From assembly GCA_027919835.1 (NCBI GenBank), contig JANVFP010000030.1:124001-188000 (forward strand): a stretch of 64,000 nt of DNA, in the 5' to 3' direction. This stretch comes from Lentinula raphanica. Lineage: Eukaryota > Basidiomycota > Agaricomycetes > Agaricales > Omphalotaceae. The notes below the pieces were generated by a model. That model searched no databases and was not told the origin of the DNA. It saw nothing but the letters and a program-made list of their open reading frames with translations. This document shows, piece by piece, positions 1 through 9,684 of this stretch. Each line of letters begins with the position of its first letter. The first letter of the stretch is position 1. The position numbers and the translations under genes were made by a program.

Positions 1-789
1 GTACTTACATTACCCTTATGCCAGTTATGCTGAAAGTACTGTTCAAGTAGCCGGATTGGTGGTTTTACACCTGTTTGAACACCATCCTGATCCTACACTG
101 CCTCACCTACTGTCCAGCAACTCCATAACTCATTGAGGCTCTCCCATTGGTCGAGGCTCTTCAAAGGCTTGTAACAATCCCAAAGCAGGATTGGCTGTCG
201 GACAAGTTTGAATATATCATCACAATGAATGGACTTCTGGCCAAGGCATGGAGGCCAGATTAGAACTGGTCCATCTGTAGACATACTATCAGTATGGCTA
301 GTTCAGAAGAACACAGAGATAGTTACTAGGGTCCAAGAATGCAGCCATTGGTGGCAGAACCAGGTCAACCTGTATATGGCTCTGAGGGGTGGAAGGTGCT
401 TTAGAAGATGATGAAACATAAGCCCGAAGTGTTGAATCCTCTGCTTCATAGATTCCCATGGCATCTGTGGAGGCTTGAGGTATAATATTGACTGGTGGGA
501 GGAGCTCTGAAGTTGGTGGAATATTAGGCAACATTGAAGTAGGCAGTGCTGGAATAGCCAATATTGGAAGTTTGAATTGTGAGTACGAGCATTGATATTG
601 TTGAATAGAGAAACCCTGAGTGGGCAAGAGGACCTATCATCTATGTTCGACGATCAAGTTGAGCAGTCAGTATCCGAATTTCAGTGTTCATACTGCCTTG
701 AAGGCATTGCATCTCTTCCAGCACTTGGCAGAGAAACTCATTCTGAATTCAAGCAAGGTCAACGGGACCTCCAGCTGTGGCACAGAGTC
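1..789. other. Low-complexity flank of the Crypton relic
   Basis: Minus-strand open frames at 298-627 and 93-284 are rich in Pro and Ser and contain no domain I recognise. They lie where the variable C-terminal tail of a Crypton protein would be and may be its remains. No independent gene can be supported here. Confidence 0.35.
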
Positions 790-1935
790 TGACTAGCTCA
801 GTTGGATATGTTGTTGCCATTCAAGTGCAGATGTCTGGATCTGACAATGCAGGTAGTTTGAACAGCAGTGCTGAGTCCGAAGAGTGTTGATAGATAGCAG
901 CTCCACACTGTTGGTTTGCGTTAATGAAGACTGAACCTCAGGAATGGTGATAATTACCTGAAATACATAAGGGCGCAGATCCATCACCAATCTCCAGAAG
1001 TTTGCTGCCCCACTCAGATTCAACTTGCCAACAACTGAGTCATGGATCTCTTCAGCCATTGGACAGACCATCAGCAAGAAGCGGTCAGGAACACAGATAT
1101 GTTACCATAAGGGATCATATGTTTCATGCTCTTTGTAGCCTGCGCCTCCAAGAAAAGCCTACAATGGAAATTAGATGATGATATTTTGAGCTGAAGGAAG
1201 CATTTACTGTAAGCGGTATAGCCGGGGCATAGACATCGTGATATGTTGAGTTGCAGAACCAGCCCAGCTTTGATGTCTGCATGCTATCCACACTGTAGGG
1301 TACTGAGGTAAGGAAGATATGAGGTATACAGCAATTACAAAACATACCCAAGGGCCTCCTGCCAGTATCCTAAACAGTGCCGCGGCAGGTGTTCAACTTC
1401 ACACGCAACTCAAAGTTTACTTTCTTAAATGCACGGACGTAAAGGTTGTATAGACTTTGCTCAGAGTATGATGACATTGGAGAGTTAGGCCCATGAAGCA
1501 CTCTTGCCTGATGCCAGCTCTTGTTGATAGCCCAATCGATATTCATTACCAATGTGATATCTTTAACATCGAAGAGATAGTGAACATAGAATGAGAATAC
1601 CCCAAATGGACACTGTTCTGCATTGAGATGTGGGATGAATGTCATGTATGATGGGTTGATCATCTAGGTTATATAGTATTGGAGTACCACCCAGCTGTGG
1701 ACAGTAATAGACATACCGTTTTGAGGCTGCATTTCCCTTCCTTCTCCTCACCTTGCAGGCCTAGTATTGCCAGAATTGCAGTCTCCTTGTTGGGGTGCAG
1801 GAGCATGTGAGGTTGAAGCTTGGCTAGCTTGAGCACACGGAAGTCATCGCCCCGATTACCTGTTGCATAAGCTCGAGGCAGAGCACATATACAAGACTTA
1901 CAAGTTGAAGAAAAGAGAATCATCAATGAGCGCAA
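790..1935 (-). pseudogene. Decayed Crypton-type tyrosine recombinase (Ndc10/DUF3504-like)
   Basis: Fragments in different minus-strand frames line up, in the right order, with the recombinase of basidiomycete Crypton elements. Reading 5' to 3' on the minus strand: a block with NRGDDFR (about 1840-1870), where the family has its first catalytic Arg; then LHGPNSPMSSYSEQSLYNLYVRAF-like residues (about 1430-1505); then HLPRHCLGYWQEALG in another frame (about 1345-1395), which is the HxxR(H) box; then LGWFCNSTYHDVYAP (about 1210-1265), which carries the nucleophile Tyr region; then CPMAEEIHDSVVGKLNLSGAANF (about 990-1070), the conserved C-terminal part. Stops and frame changes between blocks show that it cannot make a full protein. 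The family would cut and rejoin DNA through a Tyr intermediate. Boundaries are approximate, and no terminal repeats or target duplication were identified, as is usual for Cryptons. Family assignment rests on remembered motif patterns. Confidence 0.72.
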
Positions 1936-2058
1936 GCATGCTATTGCATTAAATTCTCACAGGCCGGTAACAAGGATATGAAGGGTGCAAGTTATTGCTT
2001 CATTGGATAGATCTAATGGCCTAGTGACTTTATCACTGAACACTGATCACCAATATGA

Positions 2059-2565
2059 CATCAGCAAAATCACTCTGTCTCTGGAGTCTACACATCAGGA
2101 AAAATATTCTCATCTCTAGAGTCCCCAGAGATACCCCCCAATTCCTAGGTTGCTCAGAGATTTTTGTGAACTTTGAAAGATCAAAAAACATCCTAGAGAT
2201 CCTGAAAGATCCTGAAAGCATCTGAAAGCATCTGAAAGCACCAGAAAGCACCAGAAAGCACCCAGAGAATTTTTAGAAGCCTCAAAGAACTCAGATACTC
2301 TAAGCTCTCTGAGACTACCTAGGAATTGGGGGGTATCTCTGGGGACTCTAGAGATGAGAATATTTTTCCTGATGCAGAGACACCCCCCAAATCCTAGAGA
2401 AATTTTATCACTTTCAGAGTGCTCAGAGAAAGTTTAGCACCCTCAGAGATCTTCAAAGACATTCAAAGTACTCTTGGAGACTCCAAAGTACTTTTAGTAC
2501 TCTCAGGCTGCTCAGGATTTGGGGGTGTCTCTAGGGTCTCCAGGGATAGAGTGATTTTGCTGATG
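2059..2565. repeat. Nested palindromic repeat element (about 507 bp)
   Basis: The outer ends are an 18-bp perfect inverted repeat, CATCAGCAAAATCACTCT at 2059-2076 and its complement at 2548-2565, with weaker pairing continuing inward. Inside sits a second perfect inverted repeat of 58 bp, 2093-2150 against 2317-2374. A third pair, AGAGACACCCCC(C)AAATCCT at about 2377-2396 against 2514-2534, lies to the right. The stretches between are A/G-rich runs of short repeats such as GAAAGCA(T/C)C at 2200-2265. There is no coding capacity. This looks like a foldback or MITE-like element, or several inserted into each other. No clear target duplication was found. Confidence 0.75.
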
Positions 2566-3313
2566 ATACTTCTTATGTTATTTGTCAAATGTATTTAAAC
2601 AAGGTGTGGGGCATTGTCAGAGATTTCACACAATCTTATACTTTAGAATGAACTGGTAGTCTTAAAAGATCTACTGAATCTGCAATACAGGTCAACAGAG
2701 CGAAGTGACATGGAAGTACAGATCTTTTGATCTGGACTCAAAGGGGGTGAGTGATCCACTCAAAGGGTTTACAAGGAATGAAAGAACTTGTAAAGATCAG
2801 ACTTTATGACCACACAAGTACTATCAGAACCAGGTTGAAGATTTACTGATCACCGATCACAGGAAACCTTCACAGCTCGCATGGATCACTGATCACCACA
2901 CGTCTGCTTGAACAGAGCCACCGAAACTCTGAACGCTCACTTGGAACAACCGAGAACCAAGCCCTCTGTATCTCCACAATAGGAGGCTACCTTTGACTCA
3001 AATCTAGCTGAGACTTTATCAACTGACAAAATATCGGGCCTAACGAGATGAAGATTCACGACCACTTTCGAAGACAGCCCAGCTTACAAAGCCTTTACCC
3101 CACACGTATGAGGGCAAAGGTTAGCTAGTCAGAGAAACTGGGCACAAAACCTGAATATATTTTTGTAAGATACATCCTTAAGTACTTCTACGAATAGATC
3201 TGTAGCCAATTTACTATTTTATGGGATAGATCTATAGATTTAAGAGAACGGAGTCCGAGATCTGATACAAATAAGGAAAAATAGGACGAGAAATGATACA
3301 AACACCAGAGAAA
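2566..3313. other. Non-coding, repeat-flanked spacer
   Basis: This 750-bp stretch between two palindromic repeats has no open frame with recognisable protein features, no tRNA and no transposon ends that I can see. It is A/T-rich in its right half. Confidence 0.5.
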
Positions 3314-3511
3314 CATCAGGAAAAATACCTCAGCTCCAAAGACTCTAGAGACACCCCCCAAAAGCCCTGAGATCTTTGAAGTGCTCCAGAGAATCTGAAA
3401 GCACTTTGAGGATGCCTGGAGAAACTCAAAGTGCTTTCAAAATCTCTGGTGTCTCCAGGCTTTGGGGGGGTGTCTCAGAAGACTTCAGAGCCAGGAACAT
3501 TTTTCCTGATG
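3314..3511. repeat. Second member of the palindromic repeat family (198 bp)
   Basis: The ends CATCAGGAAAAAT (3314-3326) and ATTTTTCCTGATG (3499-3511) are inverted copies of each other and match the ends of the inner 58-bp palindrome at 2093 and 2374. The internal motif AGAGACACCCCCCAAA (about 3346-3361) also recurs inverted at about 3461-3476 and matches the 2.4-2.5 kb copy. It is therefore a related but diverged copy of the element 1 kb to its left. Open frames across it are by-products of the repeat. Confidence 0.7.
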
Positions 3512-4208
3512 AACAGAGAGTAAAAAGGATAAAAACAAGTAACATGTCCATTTCTGGTGGTCCTTTGTCGAGATCTAGTTGCTTGACCTTTAAATCTGGA
3601 CCTGATCTGTGCATCCATCCATATGCTGGTGGTTAAAGGGCACGGATAAGCTCCTGCACAGGTAACTCAAACATTTCCTCATTTGATTCTGCTATGTGAA
3701 TGGTTGTATGCCTCTCCAACTGAATGGGAGTATATATAAAGAAGGGAAACCTGTCCCAATAGGTTCGTTTGGCTTCTAGCTTTCCAATGATATGCATATA
3801 TCAACTAGATCCAGTGGTTTAGCAATGGTGAAGTCGAAAGATCTACCCTTGCAACACTCCTGGTCAAAGCTGTACATCTCAGGCGTCTATTTCCCATTTA
3901 GGAAATGTCCACATGTAACTGGGATCCCACACTTTGGTTTGTTTCTCCATTTGGTCACATTCCTGCAACCTGATCCATCCCAAAACTCAATCTAAGTGAA
4001 CAGATCTGTTGAGTCTGGGCCTTGAATAATCCATCCCCAATGGTAATATGAATAGATCTATTGGTTCTAAGCTCGTCTCGGTGCAGTATCATACTCAGTT
4101 GGCCATTAGGCATTGAAAACTAAGTTGATAATCCCTTGATAGCTCATATCAGAGGTGGCTTTGTCTTGAAGGACTCCCCGACCAAGGGACTTGAGTATCA
4201 ACTCTTAT
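3512..4208. other. Non-coding spacer left of the mariner element
   Basis: Only short unrelated open frames occur. The word AGATCTA/TAGATCT recurs several times, between roughly 3190 and 4060. No gene can be supported. Confidence 0.5.
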
Positions 4209-4210
4209 TA

Positions 4211-5610
4211 CAGTGACGGCATTTATTGATGAACCGCCCCAGATGGGCGCTTAAATATCTTTCTACCTCGAATATTACATGCCATGCAATCACAGACCTC
4301 CTGGATGCCCTAGCATCCTTGTAACTCCTACTAAACGTAAAGCGATACTCTTCTATCATGATGAACTCAGAATGTCCTTCCGTTCTATTGCCAAAAACAT
4401 GCCAGAATTTGAAAACACATGCACCACACATGTCACCATTTCTCGCAATTACTGTGTGGCAAAAGAAGCAGGCTGTTACTCATATGGAAAGCACACCAGC
4501 CGTCCATCTCAGTTGTCTCGTGCTCAGCTAGACGATGCTGTGAAGGCTCTTGACGAAGGTCATTACTGTGACGGAGCTGATCTCCAACGCAACATGTTCC
4601 CGGATATCCCTGGCTGCACTATTCGTGCAAACCTCTGCAAAGTCGATCGACAAGGCTACATCTGTTGAAAAAAGCCTTTTCTCACCCCTCTCCATATTGC
4701 CAAACGTCTCGCCTTTGCACGCACATGGCAGGATTGGACAGATCTGGAGAAGTAGAAGAAATTCACGGTGGTCTTCTCAGACAAGTCAAAATTCAATTTG
4801 GATGGTTCTGATGGCAAACGCTGGTGTCGCCGCCCACGAGGTGTTGATCAGTTCACCCGTCGTAATGTTTCTCAACGTGTTTGACGTGGACTTGGTTCAG
4901 GAAAAGTGAATGTGTGGGGATGCATCACTCCTGATGGTGTTGGCTCCCTCTATCGGATTGATGGTAACTTGACAAGCCCCCAATACATTCATATCCTCGA
5001 GACAGCACTTCTTCCTACCATTGCTGAGCATGAATATGCTCCCCAGAGCTGGATCTTCCAACAGGATAATGACAGCAAACACACTTCTCGCATCACCAAA
5101 GACTGGCTGGAAAGCCAAAATATCTATGTTCTCATGTGGCCTCCGAACTCACCAGATCTCTCACCTATCGAGAATGCCTGGGCTTATCTGAAAAAGCAGG
5201 TACAGAAGCGGTCACCGATGCCCAGAAATCCGGATGAATTATGGGAGGTCCTGTTGGAGGAATGGAATAATCCCACCTTCTCGGCATATGTTAGAAAGCT
5301 TCATGAATCATTCTCTCATCGAATACAGAAGCTTTTGGATGCAAATGGACTCTGGACAAAGTACTGAGCTGGAGGAAAATATTTTAAACGAGTTTTTGGT
5401 GCTTTTTCATTACTTTTAGCTGACATACAATGTATTTTTGAGGAAGTAGTAGCTTATACCAGTTCTCATGATATGTCTCAGCAAGTAATATACATTATTT
5501 TGTTCATTCCAATGCAAAGAAACGACGAACTACGAACGACGACGACGAAATTTTACCATTAGACGCGCATGTCCCAATTTGGGATGGTTCATCAATAAAT
5601 GCCGTCACTG
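4211..5610 (+). mobile_element. Complete Tc1/mariner transposon, inactive
   Basis: The element runs from CAGTGACGGCATTTATTGAT (4211) to its exact inverted copy ending at 5610. The first 25 bp of each end match perfectly and the similarity continues less well inward. It is flanked on both sides by TA (4209-4210 and 5611-5612), the target duplication of the Tc1/mariner superfamily. At 1,400 bp with one transposase frame it is a normal full-length member. The perfect ends suggest fairly recent insertion, but the transposase has three in-frame stops, so movement would need a transposase supplied by another copy. Confidence 0.95.
4279..5367 (+). pseudogene. Tc1/mariner DD34E transposase with three in-frame stops
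   Basis: A single reading frame spans the whole region from ATG 4279 to TGA 5365-5367. The N-terminal 120 codons look like the helix-turn-helix DNA-binding part. The DDE catalytic core is present: VFSDKSKFNLDG (first Asp), IFQQDNDSKHTS (second Asp) and PPNSPDLSPIENAW (Glu). There are 34 residues between the second Asp and the Glu, which is DD34E of the Tc1 branch. The frame is broken by TGA at 4666-4668, TAG at 4753-4755 and TGA at 4882-4884, with no frameshift. Each stop can be explained by one C-to-T or G-to-A transition, and the usual SDES of the family reads SDKS here, again one transition. It lies between perfect terminal repeats. Confidence 0.92.
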
Positions 5611-5612
5611 TA

Positions 5613-5897
5613 TTCATCAGGATGTGTTTTCCTGTCTGGATCTGACGACCTTGCATTAACATGATACAAGTTTGACTGTCAGCTCGGGCTCACTACAGTC
5701 CTCTAGTACTCTACAAGGCTCTAATCATTAGAATTAGGCCATTGCATGCCTGTATGCAAAATGGGCATATTACCAGCATCAAGTGGCAGTGTTAAAATAT
5801 TTCAAATATGTTGAGCACAGGGATCTCAGGAGCCCTTGGTACCAGGCATTATTCAAGAATGACTTTTCTTCTTGAACTATTGCGGCTAGCCAGGCTA
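5613..5897. other. Spacer between mariner element and MITE
   Basis: This is 285 bp of sequence without open frames or repeats that I can name. Confidence 0.4.
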
Positions 5898-6132
5898 CTG
5901 TCCTTTCGTGTATGGAGGCGACAGTCACGGTCACGTTTGATCCGTCGTTTTGCCTATTTTGCGTGATGTCACAGTCCAAAAATGGCTGGTTGCTTCCCTT
6001 CCAGCCGTGACATAGGGAGAAAATGGCCCAAAATTTGTTCCGGTCGCCTATGTCATGGCCAAAATTTTCTCCATCGCCTATCAATCAACCGTGACGTGCA
6101 CGTGACCGTTGCCTCCATACATGAAGGGACAG
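5898..6132. mobile_element. TA-flanked MITE, 235 bp
   Basis: The ends are inverted repeats of about 35 bp with a few mismatches: CTGTCCTTTCGTGTATGGAG at 5898 against the complement of the sequence ending GGGACAG at 6132. TA stands on both sides (5896-5897 and 6133-6134). The inside carries a further imperfect inverted repeat around GGGAGAAAATGGCC and GGCCAAAATTTTCTCC (about 6016-6074). There is no coding capacity, so it is a non-autonomous Tc1/mariner-like element. A partial end copy (GTGCACATGACCATTGCCTCC) follows at about 6186-6206. Confidence 0.82.
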
Positions 6133-6209
6133 TAGGTGATGACACATCACAGATGTCGACCAACCATCCATCAAATGACTGTGATGTGCACATGACCATT
6201 GCCTCCTAG

Positions 6210-7181
6210 TGAACTGATTTCTATGAGAGCCTTGAACAAGGTATTATACCAATGACATTGAAGTCTGAAGATGAAGAAAGAAGAAACATACAAAAGTTGA
6301 AGGGTTGCTATTCTCAAGATGGTGAGTAAGAATACATCTTCATTGCTACCCTGCTGTTCATAACTTCCTTGCATTATTTCAAATACCTTGCAAGCAAGGT
6401 AATATGTTGGGTTGTGATAACAAGGTAGCTGAATTGTGCTGGTGGATTAGTAATCATTGTTGTTTCATGATGACTAATATAAGATACAAACAGATAACAA
6501 CAATCTATTACTTGACCATTGTTTGTTCAGGGTCAAATTTTACTCTTCTTTTTTTTAACCACCACCACTACTACTTCAAACTCTTTTTCTCCAAAAAGTG
6601 AGTTTTTGGAATGCTACTTTTGAAATTCAAGCTATTCTGGTCTTTTTATGTTTCAATCACATTTCCAATTGCCATACATGCTCTCTGACCCTTGACCAAT
6701 ATTGGAAGTTGCTCAAGTGGTAATGACTGCTATATTTAGCAGTGCATGAAACAAAGTTCTAGCACTGAGCTGAAACATGCATGTTCATCACAGTTTCATT
6801 ACTACTTGCAAGTTGCTAGGGCATAGGCATAACTTTTGTTCATGTTCAATGTTGTGACCTTCATAGGTGCACATTCTAGCACTTCTGGCATTGTCACTAT
6901 GTTATTTTATTCTATTTTTCACTGATTCCACTGCTTCAGCAATTTGCTGACTTCTTCTCATGAAATAGTCTTGAACTGATTGGTATCCTCAAGTGGCCTA
7001 CTCAATACAGTTAAAACCTGGCTCAGATACCTTCGAACTTGTTAGTATCCATTCTCAGCCAAATCATTGTTGACACTGCAAGTAGATGGGCACTCTGATT
7101 TTACCTGAAATTACTGTCTTGAAAAGTCTATCTTTCAACCATAGTAAGTAGGATACCATTCAATTAGGATCCAAATTATCA
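6210..7181. other. A/T-rich intergenic region upstream of the 7.2-kb gene
   Basis: Nearly 1 kb is rich in T-runs and short open frames. I see no motif, repeat end or RNA gene. It presumably contains the promoter of the gene that starts near 7182, but no clear TATA box stands at a convincing distance. Confidence 0.5.
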
Positions 7182-9148
7182 ATGTGCCTCAATCTAATGA
7201 CTCTTCTGGCATCACTAGTTTTTGGGCCTATGCAATCCCCAGAAGTGCATAACAACACCAAAACCACAATACTCCAAACTCCTGATGAGGTATCAGCCAC
7301 TCTTGGCCCTTTTACCAATGCTCCTGTCTTGTTACCTTCTGCGCCTGTTTTGGTCAATGCAGACGCTCGTACAGCCCCTGATGGGTCTACTGAACTCGCG
7401 TCTCTAATTGCGACGGGAAAAGATAAAATCGGGATCAGAGCCTACTTCAAACCAAGAACGAGATCGCATTCTTCTCTCCGAAAACGTGCCACTCGTACAA
7501 GAGTGTCCCCCCAGGTCTCGACAGCTGCTTCCCTTCTCGAAAAAGCCAACCTTCCGACAGGACCCCCGAGAAAGAACCATAACACCGCGTCCCCCGTATC
7601 AAAACGACCAGCTGACTCGTCACAGACACTCCGTGACTCCGGTGATGCAAACATCGCCTCGGTCAGTCGGGGACGCGAGTTTCCGCTTTCGAAAGATTCC
7701 GGTAACGAGCGCGCAGAATCGTCCGGATCGTATGGCAGTTCGAACTGGCAGGAGATTAGGGGTCGTGCTTCCAGTCCAGAAGTCAATACAATCCCTGCAA
7801 CTGGTACAAATGCGAACGGAGCAGCCCAACATCAACAGTCGGCTTCGGCAGAAGTTGATCTCGTCGATGCACTTGCCTCAGCGTTTGCCAGTAATGCTGA
7901 TAACAACGATCTCGACGAATTCGACGGCTCTTCTTTCAGTGGCTCTGACTCTGATTCAGTTGTAGAGATCCCCAGACGTAGCTCCAGACGAAGAGCTCCG
8001 ATCATACGGGTCCCTCAGATCCCTGCGTCTCCAGCATTGAACCGACTTCGCCAGGAATGGACGACTAAAGAAGCGTCCGTTCCTCCTAGCGAAAAGGCGC
8101 TTGAGGAGTATCTCGAAGTTGAGCATATTCCGGTCCATCTACCACTTGGTGTGTCCATTGCACCAGGGAACGATAGCGAGTATGTGGATCCTGACACTGA
8201 AGTGTCGCTGGACTACGACGCAAGCGCCGATGTCAACGAAGCGCGCGAGAAGCAGCAACAACTGAAGCGCGAGAGTGTACCCAAGGTTTTGTCACATAAC
8301 CTTAGGTTCCTCAAGCAGCGCAACAAACAAACCTCCGCTCGTGGCTTTCAAGCACCGAATGTCGTACCCCAATACAATGTCACACCCGTGCCTTCCACCA
8401 CAGCGTTCCTACAGCGCGTGGAGACTATGTGTGGTGAACAAGCATTAGACTTGTTCCAAAACGAATTACGAAACTGGGAGCACATGCCTAAACCGAGAAA
8501 GGTAAGTCTTTGTAGCTGCTATATGACGACCTGTACTCACGCTTACCTTCCATAACACAGCTGCGAAGCCGACTGCCAGCTGAAAGGTCACACCGTAATT
8601 CCAAAGAGACTACTCCCGCTGCATCATCAGATATTGACGAAGTTCCCGGGCGAAAGACTCGAAGTAGACGCGCGCAGATCGAGAACGACTCGAGGACCCG
8701 GAAGAGGGTCAAGTTTTCTGAGGAGTCCTCTGCTGTGAGCACAGCAACGACTGGTATTCTCAACGAGAACGCTGAAGACGCGAGTGGCGAGTCGAGGTTC
8801 GACGCAGTATTCTGCGGTGAGCTGTTACAGAAGCTCATCAAGGGGAAGGTCCAGATAGCTGCTCAGGTGAGTTGATATTCTCTGAACCCCGCGGTTTCTC
8901 ATTGAACCATCCAGGAGTTGCAAAGTCTCCTATCATTTCTGGAAGATCCTTTCTTAGTGTATATGGCGAACAAATTCCAGAACGGAGAAGACTTACCTCT
9001 CAGTGCGAGCATAAGCCAGGCTTATGATTCTATCTGGCGAGCCCTTCGATACATCGGACAATCGTCGTCCGGTACTCTGGGGATCTCTGAGGGAATAGAA
9101 GATATGATAAGGGGAGAGGCACAAAGGATAATGAGTATTGGGGTTTAA
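7182..9148 (+). CDS. Unrecognised nuclear-looking protein, 619 aa, three exons
   Basis: Exons 7182-8501, 8561-8866 and 8915-9148 join in frame through GT-AG introns of 59 and 48 nt. I do not recognise the family. The first 400 residues are Ser/Pro/Ala-rich and mostly disordered in character, with an acidic DLDEFDGSSFSGSDSDS stretch followed by a basic RRSSRRRAP patch. Residues about 471-492 are strongly basic and end in KRVKF, which fits both a nuclear localisation signal and the RVxF docking motif for protein phosphatase 1. The last 110 residues are more compact and hydrophobic and may form a small helical domain. The start is uncertain: ATG 7182 opens the frame, but the first 20 residues look unlike the rest, and an in-frame ATG at 7197 or an upstream exon is possible. 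Confidence 0.72.
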
Positions 9149-9684
9149 CGTTTAAGGAGCATTGCGTTCTTGGGAGGAAAAAATATGGAGTCTTCGAGAT
9201 GCATGCAAAAATCCAGCATTTGTATTTCGATACTACATGAAACCATATTTACTGCCGTTTCACGAAAGAGGAGATATGAACAGAGAGAAGGATGTTTCAT
9301 GGCATAAGGATAATTGAAACGAGGCCGAGAGAAGAGCTGACAGATGAAAAGAAATCAGATATGGGAGACAAACAGCATGTATGATACATAATGCACGAGG
9401 AAAGGAAACCTGTACAAATCGTGATGCAACAGAGAAGAACGTGACCGCGCGTCTTGAGCGGGGAAGACGATGGGAGAGTGTGAGGTATGCGTGAGGGTAT
9501 AAATTCCACAGTTCTAGAATCTCGAAAAATTGTCTATCCGAAAGAAGTGGGAAACTGAGGCTTGGACGGCAGAAGGGTGTCGACGGAAACTTCTATTACA
9601 AGTAACGCGCCTGAACGCGTTTGACCGAATTTAATAGATACTTTTGAAGGTGTCGCTCACTGTGATCCTACGAGTCCAAGAGCT
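9149..9684. other. Intergenic region between convergent genes
   Basis: About 535 bp separate two gene 3' ends. Nothing beyond short open frames was seen. Confidence 0.5.
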
